Positions 15,023-23,602 of a stretch of DNA of 24,225 nucleotides are shown here, one piece after another; the stretch's first letter is position 1; each line of letters starts with the position of its first letter. The stretch comes from Euryarchaeota archaeon UBA346 (GTDB lineage: Archaea > Thermoplasmatota > E2 > DHVEG-1), in assembly GCA_002496355.1 (NCBI GenBank), contig DAJP01000118.1, positions 7,737 to 31,961 of the forward strand. The letters run 5' to 3'. The notes beneath the pieces were generated by a model that did no database searches, was not told the origin of the DNA, and saw nothing but the letters and a program-made list of their open reading frames with translations. The position numbers were made by a program, and so were the translations under genes.

Positions 15023-15621
15023 AACGATTTGTGACATTCGAAGGAATTGACGGTTCTGGAAAATCCACGATATCCAAGCGAGTCGCAGAAAAACTACAAG
15101 CAGATGGATATGACACCATCTGGACCTATGAACCAACCGATTCTACCGTGGGAAAATATGTTCAAGAATGCATTAAAAAACAATCTGACCCCTTTATCAC
15201 ATCGTTTACCTTTATTGCAGATCGCATCCTGCATTCCACACAAATCCAACAGTGGTTAGATGACGGAAAAATCGTCCTTTGTGACCGGTACGCTGAGTCG
15301 ACCTATGCGTATCAAGCAGCTCAACTGGAATCTGAGATGAAAGATCCCTTGAAATGGCTCCAAGAATTATCGAAAGATAGAATCCTTCTACCAGATCGGA
15401 CATTCCTGTTTCTAATCGACCCAAAAGCCTCTTTGACACGGATTCAACATCGAACAGAATTAATCCCCTTCGAACGTCTTGCCTTTTTAGAAAAAGTCCA
15501 TATGAATTATCTGAAGGTCTCAAAAGGAAAACGATTTCTCCATTTGGATGCGACACAATCAATCGAGACATTAGTCAAAATCTGTTATAATGATATCATA
15601 CAAAAAACGAAGAAAAAATGA
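15019..15621 (+). CDS. tmk: Thymidylate kinase
   Basis: A 200-residue dTMP kinase converting dTMP to dTDP. P-loop GIDGSGKST at residues 9-17, the DR(Y/H) motif in CDRYAEST, YEPTD in the substrate region, and a C-terminal Lid-like RTELIPFE. Length is standard. The ATG at 15019 overlaps the priL stop codon (ATGA); an earlier in-frame ATG at 15001 lies inside priL and adds six residues not expected from homologues. The operon with priL ties precursor supply to primer synthesis. Convergent with the small acidic protein gene. Confidence 0.95.
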   Translation: MKRFVTFEGIDGSGKSTISKRVAEKLQADGYDTIWTYEPTDSTVGKYVQECIKKQSDPFITSFTFIADRILHSTQIQQWLDDGKIVLCDRYAESTYAYQAAQLESEMKDPLKWLQELSKDRILLPDRTFLFLIDPKASLTRIQHRTELIPFERLAFLEKVHMNYLKVSKGKRFLHLDATQSIETLVKICYNDIIQKTKKK

Positions 15622-15660
15622 AAAAAAGACTAAGGAGATAGATCTTTTGAGATCCCTAAA
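15607..15660. terminator. Hairpin and A/T tracts between tmk and the acidic ORF
   Basis: A short hairpin GATCT-TTTG-AGATC (15641-15654) is flanked on the tmk side by A-rich runs (15607-15628) that read as T tracts on the minus strand. The junction is convergent, so this could end the minus-strand transcript of the acidic protein and, more weakly, that of tmk. Confidence 0.35.
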
Positions 15661-15666
15661 AATCCT

Positions 15667-15828
15667 CTACTCGTCTTCTTCGTCCTCGAGGTCTTCTTCA
15701 TCTTCTGCACAAGCTGCCTGTGGATTTGATGCAAGAAAACGTGCTCGTTGACCAACGATAAAAAGCTTTGCAATAAAAGTGATCTCGTTTGCCTCTTCTT
15801 TGCTAGATACCTGTCCGACGATTAACAT
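15667..15828 (-). CDS. Tiny acidic-tailed protein (53 aa), unknown
   Basis: A 53-residue ORF from ATG 15828 to TAG. The first 37 residues have a beta-strand (MLIVGQV) and a helical/hydrophobic middle (EITFIAKLFIVGQRARF). The last 13 are nearly all Asp/Glu (AEDEEDLEDEEDE). I do not recognise the family. A TATA-like ctttaaaag centred at about 15861 lies 33 nt upstream; the Shine-Dalgarno is weak. It follows PolB by 94 nt on the same strand but a T tract separates them. Acidic tails of this kind occur in proteins that bind basic DNA-associated partners; any role with PolB, PriL or chromatin is a guess. Codon structure is clean, but with no homologue visible the ORF could be spurious. Confidence 0.5.
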   Translation of the reverse strand: MLIVGQVSSKEEANEITFIAKLFIVGQRARFLASNPQAACAEDEEDLEDEEDE

Positions 15829-15906
15829 AGTTCTCAATGTTTAGTTTGTCTTTCTTCTTTTAAAGGGTTTGTTGTACAACTGATACCCAGACAGAGAATT
15901 TCCAAG

Positions 15907-15914
15907 AAAAAAAA
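15907..15914 (-). terminator. T8 terminator after polB
   Basis: Eight A on the plus strand (15907-15914) read as T8 on the minus strand, 9 nt after the polB stop codon, the expected place for an archaeal terminator. Confidence 0.5.
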
Positions 15915-15922
15915 GAATATTT

Positions 15923-18799
15923 CTACATCCATGCGTCTAATCCTTTTTGTTCTGTCGAGGTAATTTCAGATAAACCGAATGCACCTTGCACATAATTCTC
16001 GATCATCTTCTTATACCACTCAAGATCTATTTCTTTACGATCTTTTACTAGATCGACCGGATACATATAATCGATGGGTTTCACCCCACTCTTGGATGGT
16101 TTTACGATGCCGGGTAATGGTTTTTTCGTTATCACGAACTTCATCTTCACCCGGCTTCGGATCGGATGACCAATGAGTTTCTCAAGAGCCTCTGACCGTC
16201 TCCCAAATGTCGATGAAGAGCCATCCTGGTTCAATTTGTACCGTTTCTCCGGCTGAACCGATTGAATCAGTGTCAAATCATTCAAATTCACTTTTGCTAA
16301 GTCAAGTGTTGAAACGATTTCCCGGGTTGTGTTCTTGATGCTTTCTTTGACAGCCGCACGCGCATCCTCTTCTTTATCCCACCTCGGGTTCTCCCGAAGG
16401 ACCGTCATCATGATTTCCGCAAGAACCTTCCGTGCGATGTTCGCTTTATCGGATCCTTTGAAGTTATTCCCTTTTGTCGTCATCTCGATTTTTCCATTCT
16501 TCTCATCAAAAATAAGGTAGTTCTTATGCTTGACAAAGATCATACCATCATGCTGCTCTGCCTCTAACTCAAAATCAGGGTATTTTAGCTCTTTCTGCCA
16601 TTTTTCGTTACATTTTTTTATTGCTGCGTTCGCAACTTCAGGCTTGGTAATCCATGTTTCCTCATCAAGAGAGAGATTGACACCTAATGCTTTCGAGAAC
16701 CCTGGGATGTTCCCCATTGAGCGAGAACAACCCATGTAAATACCATCCGTGTCACCATAGACCACCCGAATATTCTGCTTGTTGAGCTGATCCAGGGTAT
16801 CAGCAAGGATCATCTGTCCTTTTGTGGTGATTGCAGCAGCTCCCCAAAGATTGAATTGTCTCCCGGTCACGGTTGGAGCAGCGAGGATCCCATGGGTACC
16901 CGCATTCCGAGCACCTTTCATGCTCTGATACATCATCTTCAGGCTCTCAAGCTCTGGCGTCTGGCTCTTGGTTTTTGCGACTTTTAATTCTTTTTTTATC
17001 TTCCCGATGATGTTCATAATACCAGTCATTGCACAATTCACGACACCAGGGTTCATATCGATTCGTACGCCGATCATATACCCTTTGTCCGCATAGGTAT
17101 CCTGCTTGGTGATCTCTCTCCAGTTCACGTCACTGTTTTTCAGGAACGTCTCTGGGAGTTTCTTGAGCCAAACCCAAGCATCAGGTGATTCATTCCTGGT
17201 CGCAAGTCGGACGGTGTCAGCACCAATGTTCATCGCTTTCAGAATCGTTGGGTACATCGCACCAACATCAGCAACCACCACATGATACCAGGGGATGAAA
17301 TGCGAATGTGCTTCTTTGTCTGGTTTGATGGTCATCCCACCAGGCATGTGATAATTGACAACCTCCTCGTCATCATCACTACTCACCTGTTCTTTGTAGA
17401 TCACCTGTGGATATTGCACCCAGTCTGGCATCTCTTCACCGTATTTTAACACCCGGATGAAATCCTTCGACAGCTGCTCCCGTCGTTGCTTTGCGAGACG
17501 GATGATCATTTCTTTCGAGCGTTGACTGCCGAAATCCCTTGCTAACATCTGCGCAATAGATTTCACCCGGCAGATTGGTGGGATGATCTTTTTCTGGACT
17601 GCTCCACGAAGTAGCGCCATATGATCCCACATGTTGACCGCCCCAGATGAAAGCAGCATATCAAATGGCATGCAGGTGGTAAACGATAAAGGCAAGGCTT
17701 GTTGGAGAAAATGTAATGACACCCCGATCTGCTCTTGGACATCCTGTTTGTTATATATCATTGTTCGATTATCGAGTTTGATTTCTGATGGGGCTAAATA
17801 CACTCTGTTTTCGACGATAATATTCAGGAATGGTGCGAGGGATTTTAACCGGTAGTCGTCCAACCAGGGGTAAAATTTCCTTGCAGCAAGATAGGTATCA
17901 AAACTACAGGGATACATCTGCACGATATCAGCTCCCATGATACCGAAATGGAACGATTTATCCTCTCTGCAATACTGAGAGATGAAATTCTGGAAGGTTT
18001 TTCGCTCATCATCGGAAAGCTGATCCTGTTTATTTTTCAACAGCCAGTTTATCCGTCCATGGACATGAACGTTGTCAAAACCAAGGATGTTATGACCTGA
18101 GATGATATCCGCGTCCTTTGCTTCTTTGCAGAAAATCAAAAGATTCGCGATCTCTTCATCAACTGACCGAGCGGAGTATTGTTTGACCTCCACATCCTTC
18201 CAATGTGCTGGAGTGTCTCGGATCTCAAAGCTGAACTCTTCGGTGTCCAGGTTCTTCTCTGATTCGATGGCAACATCAAAACAGGCATACCCGAGGATAT
18301 CAATGGGAATCTGAGGTTTTCCCTCTTCGAACTGGATCGTCTCAATATCGTATATCAGAACCTTGAGTTTTTTTTTCTCCCCGTTCGTATCAAACAACCA
18401 GGCTTTCCCTTCAGCGGCAAGATCCACCAACGCGCGTTGATGGTATGGGATATCATGCTCAGCGGTGAATAACTCATGTTCGAAAAAGAGATAATCACTG
18501 ATCTCGGGGACAAGGTATGATTCTTTTGTGTAGACTTTAAACACGTTTCGTGTTTTCGTAAAATCACAAAAACTCCGGTAGGTCTCCAGTTCCCCGATGC
18601 CTGTGATTTTCGATAGTTTCGGATGGTCCTCTTTGTTTTTATTCCATTGGTCAAGAAGTTTTTTCCGAGCTGTTTTTGCATCGGTCGCTGTGGGTGGGAA
18701 TGCAAGGAAATGGGGATGATGCAGCTCTGAGACTAATTGAGGTTGTTTTGCCTGATAATACAGATAACTCGGTGAGAGACCTAAAAGCATGTTACTCAT
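15923..18799 (-). CDS. polB: Family B DNA polymerase with proofreading exonuclease
   Basis: A 958-residue family B polymerase, probably replicative or repair. Exonuclease motifs: Exo I YDIETI (D151, E153), Exo II HNILGFD (N237, D242), Exo III YNKQD (Y349, D353), all intact. Polymerase motif A is ADVGAMYPTI (D511, Y516), motif C YGDTDG (D683, D685), also intact. Motif B differs: usual form K-x3-N-S-x-YG, here K628-GAR-N632-AGTHG, with one extra residue and His in place of Tyr. Motif A has GAM where SLY is common. So a catalytically complete but divergent family B member. The start ATG has GAGGT just upstream. An AT box gctttaagtac (about 18849) precedes it. Divergent from the deacetylase gene. 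Confidence 0.94.
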   Translation of the reverse strand: MSNMLLGLSPSYLYYQAKQPQLVSELHHPHFLAFPPTATDAKTARKKLLDQWNKNKEDHPKLSKITGIGELETYRSFCDFTKTRNVFKVYTKESYLVPEISDYLFFEHELFTAEHDIPYHQRALVDLAAEGKAWLFDTNGEKKKLKVLIYDIETIQFEEGKPQIPIDILGYACFDVAIESEKNLDTEEFSFEIRDTPAHWKDVEVKQYSARSVDEEIANLLIFCKEAKDADIISGHNILGFDNVHVHGRINWLLKNKQDQLSDDERKTFQNFISQYCREDKSFHFGIMGADIVQMYPCSFDTYLAARKFYPWLDDYRLKSLAPFLNIIVENRVYLAPSEIKLDNRTMIYNKQDVQEQIGVSLHFLQQALPLSFTTCMPFDMLLSSGAVNMWDHMALLRGAVQKKIIPPICRVKSIAQMLARDFGSQRSKEMIIRLAKQRREQLSKDFIRVLKYGEEMPDWVQYPQVIYKEQVSSDDDEEVVNYHMPGGMTIKPDKEAHSHFIPWYHVVVADVGAMYPTILKAMNIGADTVRLATRNESPDAWVWLKKLPETFLKNSDVNWREITKQDTYADKGYMIGVRIDMNPGVVNCAMTGIMNIIGKIKKELKVAKTKSQTPELESLKMMYQSMKGARNAGTHGILAAPTVTGRQFNLWGAAAITTKGQMILADTLDQLNKQNIRVVYGDTDGIYMGCSRSMGNIPGFSKALGVNLSLDEETWITKPEVANAAIKKCNEKWQKELKYPDFELEAEQHDGMIFVKHKNYLIFDEKNGKIEMTTKGNNFKGSDKANIARKVLAEIMMTVLRENPRWDKEEDARAAVKESIKNTTREIVSTLDLAKVNLNDLTLIQSVQPEKRYKLNQDGSSSTFGRRSEALEKLIGHPIRSRVKMKFVITKKPLPGIVKPSKSGVKPIDYMYPVDLVKDRKEIDLEWYKKMIENYVQGAFGLSEITSTEQKGLDAWM

Positions 18800-18904
18800 G
18801 ACCTCATTTCCCCCATGTCGGTTTTACCCATTAACACATTAGATGTACTTAAAGCTTCGAAGTAATAATTATAAAACAGTTCCTTGATGTTCATCTTTGA
18901 TTTC

Positions 18905-19912
18905 ATGACGACTCAGATTGTATTTTCCGATGAATTCAATAAGCATGATACTGCAGATCACCCTGAGAATGCGGATCGTCTCTATGTGATGCTTGACGCC
19001 TTGGAACAAACACCGTTTTATAAAAAACTCGAGTTTATCAAACCTGAGATGATCTCTGAAAAATTGTTACATGAGGTGCATTCCTCTGAGATGATCGAGC
19101 GGATAAAAGAGATTAGTAAGCAGGGGGACTCATGGATTGATCTAGATACCTACGTCAGTAAATCAGATTATGAAACGGCACGTCTTGCTGTCGGAGGTGT
19201 CGCTCAGGTTTGCAGAAACGTCGTCAAGGGCGACGCACAGAATGCCTATGCGCTTGTTCGACCACCGGGGCACCATGCTTCAGCAGAACGATCCATGGGG
19301 TTTTGTTTGTTTAACAACGCAGGGATCGCTGCTCATGAACTATCAAAAAAAGGAAAACGGATTCTCATCTTTGATCATGATGTACATCATGGGAATGGGA
19401 CGCAATCGATTTTCTATTCACGTAGCGATGTGATGTATCAGTCGTTTCATCTATCACCACATTACCCTGGCACAGGGGATATTTGTGAGATTGGTGATGG
19501 TGATGGGAAAGGATACACGATAAACGCCCCGCTTGGTTTTGGTCATGATGATCGCGCGGTATCGCAGCTTTTTGATGAGATATTTCTCCCAATCGCCCGA
19601 CAATACAAACCGCATCTCATCATTATCTCAGCAGGGTACGATTCGCATCATTCAGACCCGCTTGGTGGACTGAAACTTTCTGCGAATTTCTTCGGTGAAA
19701 TGATACAACGATTTCAGGATATCCAACCAAAGATTGTCTGTACCTTGGAGGGCGGGTACAATCTCCAATGGATCGGGAAATGTCTCCTCTCCCAACTCGG
19801 ACAGATGATGTATCATCCCCTTCGATTTGATGACGAAATAAAAGGAAATGATGACGTAACCGATGTCATCAGAATGATGAAAAAAGAATTAAAAGAATTT
19901 TGGGAATTATAA
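18905..19912 (+). CDS. Histone deacetylase/acetoin utilization family amidohydrolase
   Basis: A 335-residue zinc amidohydrolase of the HDAC/AcuC/acetylpolyamine-amidohydrolase superfamily. Conserved signs: HPENADRL near the N-terminus, RPPGHHAS (the two active-site histidines), FDHDVHHGNGTQ (zinc Asp and His), SAGYDSHHSDPLGG (third zinc Asp in AGYD), and LEGGYN (catalytic Tyr). Substrate may be an acetylated protein, polyamine or small molecule; sequence alone does not say. An ATG at 18884 extends the frame by seven residues, but the TATA-like taattataaaa (18867-18877) puts the transcript start near 18897, so the ATG at 18905 is preferred, almost leaderless. Convergent with the 99-aa gene. 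Confidence 0.9.
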   Translation: MTTQIVFSDEFNKHDTADHPENADRLYVMLDALEQTPFYKKLEFIKPEMISEKLLHEVHSSEMIERIKEISKQGDSWIDLDTYVSKSDYETARLAVGGVAQVCRNVVKGDAQNAYALVRPPGHHASAERSMGFCLFNNAGIAAHELSKKGKRILIFDHDVHHGNGTQSIFYSRSDVMYQSFHLSPHYPGTGDICEIGDGDGKGYTINAPLGFGHDDRAVSQLFDEIFLPIARQYKPHLIIISAGYDSHHSDPLGGLKLSANFFGEMIQRFQDIQPKIVCTLEGGYNLQWIGKCLLSQLGQMMYHPLRFDDEIKGNDDVTDVIRMMKKELKEFWEL

Positions 19913-19917
19913 ACTGT

Positions 19918-20217
19918 TTAATCAAAGATCATACCCATGCCGGTAGCGGCAGAATCCTCTTGTTCTTTGATTTTATCTTCGATTTTTTTTGCTTTTTTCT
20001 CAGATAATTTTTTCATCCCAAGTTCCTTAGCAAGCTCTTCGGCACGCTTCAGTCCTTCGGCGCTTCCCTCAACTTTCAAATACGATACTGCTCCTTTAAT
20101 ATCCAAGGAAGTTGCGTCGCGTATCACAATGCTCTGTCTGTTGACAGTCTCATCCTGAAGCATGGTTTGGATTTTCCCTGATTCTGCTGATTTGACTTCA
20201 AAGATCACATAGGTCAT
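19918..20217 (-). CDS. Conserved-looking 99-aa protein, unknown
   Basis: A 99-residue soluble protein I cannot name. The first 60 residues alternate strands and helices (TYVIFEVKS, QSIVIRDATSL, VSYLKVEGSAEGLKRAEELAKEL), a pattern like small alpha/beta ligand- or RNA-binding domains. The middle is a Lys/Glu-rich helix (KKAKKIEDKIKEQE), and the C-terminus ends MGMIFD. The start is well supported: AAGGTGA lies 6 nt before the ATG and an AT box (gatttatatag) about 35-45 nt upstream. The end is 5 nt from the deacetylase stop on the other strand. No cysteine or membrane segment. Confidence 0.7.
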   Translation of the reverse strand: MTYVIFEVKSAESGKIQTMLQDETVNRQSIVIRDATSLDIKGAVSYLKVEGSAEGLKRAEELAKELGMKKLSEKKAKKIEDKIKEQEDSAATGMGMIFD

Positions 20218-20261
20218 GTACAGTCACCTTGTATTTGCGGATATAATTATTCTATATAAAT

Positions 20262-20723
20262 CTAATCTTGGGTGGCCCTCTTTCCGTTTTCATTGATTTC
20301 TTTCCTTCGTATCCTTGAAGAGCTTATCGGTAATCTATCTTCTGAAAGTACGAAAGGGATTATAATAATCCGGAGAGGTTTTTTTCCAAGAGCGGTTCGC
20401 TTTCGATTAATTTCCTCAGCGGTTATTTTTGTCTCCGGGGAAACCACGATGGCGTCAAAATCATCTTCAATCGTTGGTCCATATTTATCCAAAAGAGGTT
20501 GAAGGGACACCCGTGGGAGGACATGTTCTTCATCCAAGAACTGCATGATGGTTTGTTTTCGCTTCTCAAAGGACGCAATTTTCCCTTTCTTTGTTATCAT
20601 TGTTGGAGCAGTCAGACCAATAAAAACAGATCCTTGCGCTCCTGCGACCTGAAACGCTTTCCTGAGCAGTTCTTTATGTCCTTTATGAAAAGGATAAAAC
20701 GTCCCGCCAAGACAGACCTTCAT
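20262..20723 (-). CDS. coaD: Phosphopantetheine adenylyltransferase, archaeal type
   Basis: A 153-residue nucleotidyltransferase that joins ATP and 4'-phosphopantetheine to dephospho-CoA in coenzyme A synthesis. Visible: GGTFYPFHKGHKELL with HxGH, FIGLTAPTM, KYGPTIEDDFDAIVVSPET, INRKR, and ISSSRIRRKEI near the C-terminus; this pattern is that of the archaeal PPAT family. The frame is open upstream to 20981, but the homologous start MKVCLGGTF is the ATG at 20723. A TATA-like acatttatagg about 29 nt upstream and no Shine-Dalgarno suggest a leaderless message. Divergent from the surface-protein gene at 20816, sharing the 92-nt gap. Confidence 0.93.
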   Translation of the reverse strand: MKVCLGGTFYPFHKGHKELLRKAFQVAGAQGSVFIGLTAPTMITKKGKIASFEKRKQTIMQFLDEEHVLPRVSLQPLLDKYGPTIEDDFDAIVVSPETKITAEEINRKRTALGKKPLRIIIIPFVLSEDRLPISSSRIRRKEINENGKRATQD

Positions 20724-20744
20724 ACTAGTTACAATAATACGATT

Positions 20745-20792
20745 CCCTATAAATGTATAGGTTCGGAAAACTATATAATTCTCTGAAATGAT
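20745..20792. promoter_or_regulatory. Divergent TATA boxes of coaD and the surface-protein gene
   Basis: In the 92-nt gap two TATA-like boxes face opposite ways: actatataatt (20780-20790, plus strand) 26-36 nt before the surface-protein start, and acatttatagg (about 20752, minus strand) about 29 nt before coaD. No further operator is evident. Confidence 0.5.
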
Positions 20793-20815
20793 GCATCTAT
20801 CATTAGAAGGATGGG

Positions 20816-22936
20816 ATGATGAGCACAAAACGTTCGATTTTCGTTGTGGTAAGCCTCGGTTTTTTGTTATTGAACGGTCTTTCGGTATTGTATCTGACTG
20901 AATATTCAAACGCCGCTGGACGAGAAATTTACGTCGATGATAGTTTCTCCTATCCTCGGGATGGGTCCGCGGAACATCCATTGCGGACTATCGCAGAGGC
21001 AATTAATCTAGCAAATGATGGTGATACTGTCTATGTGTTCAGTGGAACCTACAACGAAAGTATAGTAATCAATAAACGGATTTCCCTTATCGGTGGAATT
21101 GATGATGAGCCAAGTGTCATCTCCCGAGGCGCTGATGTAAAATACCTTATCGAGGTCACCGCTGATTACGTCACAGTAGAAAACTTCATAATACAAGATC
21201 CGAACCGGTTTATATCCTCTCAATATGGTGCGCTTGTCCATGTGACATCAAATAATGTTGTTATACAACAAAACAACATCTCAGATTGTAACCTTTGGGG
21301 GATCTATCTTGATTCTTCGGATGACAATATGATAAGTGGTAATATCATCAACGATACCAAAGGAGTGTTTGTTTCTTCATCAAACAATAATGTGTTTTCA
21401 AGCAACAACATCTCCAATTCTAGTGATGCAGGGTTGAACATCCGTTCGTCAATGAGAAACATTCTGTATGAAAACTATCTTACCTTGAACACCTACGGGG
21501 TATACATTAAGGACTGTTCGAATACGAATATAACACAAAACACTTTTAAGAAAAATGATTTTCATGGGATCTATCTGACAGCGGATACCGCAGATGTGAT
21601 CCGACAAAATGATTTTATCAATAATACCGTAAGTGGTATCACACTTGATTCAACGAATTGTGTCATTGCTGAAAATATCTTTGACCATGGTCAGGTTGGG
21701 ATTAGTCTACAGCGAACCGGATGTCAGATTTATAATAACTCGTTCCAAAACATGAGCTCCACCGCTCTTACTGCCACGCAAACGAGTAGAAATAATATCA
21801 TCTATATGAATCATTTTCTTGAAAATTCCATCAATGCGAGGGAACAAGGAAGCAATCAATGGGATAATGGGACCCGGGGTAACTATTGGGATGATTACAA
21901 CTATGTCGATAGGGACCATGATGGTTTTGGCGACAGGGCATATACCATAGGCTCTGGTCGCGATCATTATCCACTTGGTATGTTCCTGCAACCACCATAT
22001 AAACCTTCGAATCCATCGCCCGCAGATGATCAAGAGAATGTTGGGTTATCTGTAACGTTATGGGTAACGATCATAGATCCTGACAGTAATATCATCTCGG
22101 AAGTCTCCTTCTATAATGCGGTCAATAATCAACGCATCGGGTACGTTCGCAATGTGGTGAACGGGAAGAATGCATCCTGTAGTTTTACATTACCGTTTGA
22201 TACGACCTATGCATGGTATGTCATTGCGAATGATAGTTTGCAGCAGAACCAATCTGATATCTTGTTCTTTACAACAAAACAGCGTCCACCTGAGAATCAA
22301 AAACCAGTCGCGAATCCAGGGGGGCCATATCTGATGAAACTGAATCAGACGGTCGCCTTCAATGGGTCGCAGAGTATTGACCCTGATGGGACCATTATCT
22401 TCTATCGGTGGAATTTTGGTGACGGGAGCAGTCAGATTCTTGATATTTCACCAGAACATACGTACGCGGATCCTGGAGTGTACACCGTGACCTTGACCGT
22501 TGTCGATGATGATGGACGCAGCAGTATGGCAAATACAACGGCAACTATTCAAGGTGTGATATTCATCAATAATCCCCCTGTTGCTACCTGTATTGCTCCT
22601 TCAACGGCAAACGTAGGTCAAGAGGTGAGTTTTGATGCTTCGCTTAGTAATGATACCGATGGGACGATTGTTGGATATCGATGGGATTTCAACAGTGATG
22701 GTACATATGATACCGACTGGGTGACCACTCCTGTTATTACCACGACGTTTTCTGCTACGGGCTCTTATGTCGTGACATTAGAGGTGATGGACAATAATGA
22801 TGCGATAAGTCCCTATTCGACCACTGTTTCAGTCAAGGAAGCCCAGAAGGGTACCCCTGGTTTTGAGATACTAGTATTTTTAGTCTCCCTCCTGATCGGC
22901 CTCTTAATGTACAAAAAAATATCTAAAGTTGTATAG
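20816..22936 (+). CDS. Cell-surface beta-helix protein with Ig-like and PKD domains
   Basis: A 706-residue exported, membrane-anchored protein. Signal peptide at about 1-34 (FVVVSLGFLLLNGLSVLYL, AAG). Residues 37-385 form a NosD-like right-handed beta-helix: it opens IYVDDSFSYPRDGSAEHPL and repeats NN-x-I-x2-N units such as VVIQQNNIS and NTNITQNTF. It ends with RGNYWDDYNYVDRDHDGFGD, the acidic NosD-type close. An Ig/Fn3-like domain follows (about 395-490), then two PKD domains (about 493-580 and 583-675; WNFGDGS, WDFNSDG). A C-terminal helix (FEILVFLVSLLIGLLMY) with a Lys tail anchors it. NosD itself loads copper in denitrifiers; no nos genes are here, so function is open. GAAGGATGGG precedes two adjacent ATGs (20816, 20819). 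TATA-like actatataatt at 20780-20790. Confidence 0.88.
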   Translation: MMSTKRSIFVVVSLGFLLLNGLSVLYLTEYSNAAGREIYVDDSFSYPRDGSAEHPLRTIAEAINLANDGDTVYVFSGTYNESIVINKRISLIGGIDDEPSVISRGADVKYLIEVTADYVTVENFIIQDPNRFISSQYGALVHVTSNNVVIQQNNISDCNLWGIYLDSSDDNMISGNIINDTKGVFVSSSNNNVFSSNNISNSSDAGLNIRSSMRNILYENYLTLNTYGVYIKDCSNTNITQNTFKKNDFHGIYLTADTADVIRQNDFINNTVSGITLDSTNCVIAENIFDHGQVGISLQRTGCQIYNNSFQNMSSTALTATQTSRNNIIYMNHFLENSINAREQGSNQWDNGTRGNYWDDYNYVDRDHDGFGDRAYTIGSGRDHYPLGMFLQPPYKPSNPSPADDQENVGLSVTLWVTIIDPDSNIISEVSFYNAVNNQRIGYVRNVVNGKNASCSFTLPFDTTYAWYVIANDSLQQNQSDILFFTTKQRPPENQKPVANPGGPYLMKLNQTVAFNGSQSIDPDGTIIFYRWNFGDGSSQILDISPEHTYADPGVYTVTLTVVDDDGRSSMANTTATIQGVIFINNPPVATCIAPSTANVGQEVSFDASLSNDTDGTIVGYRWDFNSDGTYDTDWVTTPVITTTFSATGSYVVTLEVMDNNDAISPYSTTVSVKEAQKGTPGFEILVFLVSLLIGLLMYKKISKVV

Positions 22937-23000
22937 ATTCTACTTATGCATTTAATTTCCTTTATCTATTAAAATGAAAAATTATAAATACTATTTAAAC

Positions 23001-23020
23001 CCACATCAGTGGTGATGTGG
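23001..23020. promoter_or_regulatory. Perfect 8-bp inverted repeat over a start codon
   Basis: CCACATCA and TGATGTGG are exact reverse complements separated by GTGG. The repeat spans the GTG-GTG-ATG start cluster of the following membrane protein gene and directly follows the TATA-like attataaata/ctatttaaa (22981-22999). It may be an operator at the transcription start, or an mRNA hairpin hiding the start. Confidence 0.45.
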
Positions 23021-23602
23021 CAGTCGTACAGCAGGGGATACTTTGGAATCACTAGGATAGCTGGAGTGTGTGGCATGTTCCTACCAGTGGTAGTGTTCAC
23101 CAGTTTAGGGTTCTCGATTGCATCATCTCCTTGGTTCACCTGGACACAGCATGCGTTAAGTGATTTTGGCATTCAAGAAAACACGGCGCTCCTCTTTAAT
23201 TACGGGATGATTATCAGTGGTCTACTTGCCTTGGTTTTCTCCATCGGATTAATGAAGATATTGGTGAATAAACTTGGAGCGTATGTTCTTGCACTCAGTT
23301 CCCTGGCTCTCGTCGGTATCGGTATCTTCCCTGAAACCATCTTTACCCTTCATTTTTTGACTTCTGCGTCGTTTTTTATCCTCTTGGCAGTCGGGTTGTT
23401 AATCATTGGAGTGACCAGTGGATACAATATCTTTGAAAGAAATATAGGGCTACTGGCGATGGTGCTTGTGGTCATCGCGTTAGGTTCCACTGTTTTTCTC
23501 TTCCATTTCGATGGGATAGCGGTGACGGAAGCGCTCTGCTGTTTCCCTGCATTCATCTGGTGCTCGATCGTTGGTTTGAAAATGACTCTTGGTTCTGGTT
23601 AG
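23015..23602 (+). CDS. DUF998-like integral membrane protein
   Basis: A roughly 195-residue protein with about six hydrophobic segments and short polar loops. It matches the DUF998 pattern: the first helix (GVCGMFLPVVVFTSLG) is followed by the WFTWTQHALSDFGIQEN loop, very like the WSWTxNALSDLG motif seen in that archaeal/bacterial family, then GIFPET between later helices. Function unknown; an envelope membrane protein. The ATG at 23015 is preferred since the TATA-like box at about 22986 would start transcription near 23011; two in-frame GTG codons lie just before it. Whatever the start, the inverted repeat 23001-23020 covers it. Confidence 0.8.
   Translation: MWQSYSRGYFGITRIAGVCGMFLPVVVFTSLGFSIASSPWFTWTQHALSDFGIQENTALLFNYGMIISGLLALVFSIGLMKILVNKLGAYVLALSSLALVGIGIFPETIFTLHFLTSASFFILLAVGLLIIGVTSGYNIFERNIGLLAMVLVVIALGSTVFLFHFDGIAVTEALCCFPAFIWCSIVGLKMTLGSG

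Noticed and set aside
20724..20981. 86-residue N-terminal extension of PPAT
   Set aside because: It crosses the divergent promoter and the 5' end of the surface-protein gene; homologues start at the MKVCLGGTF methionine.
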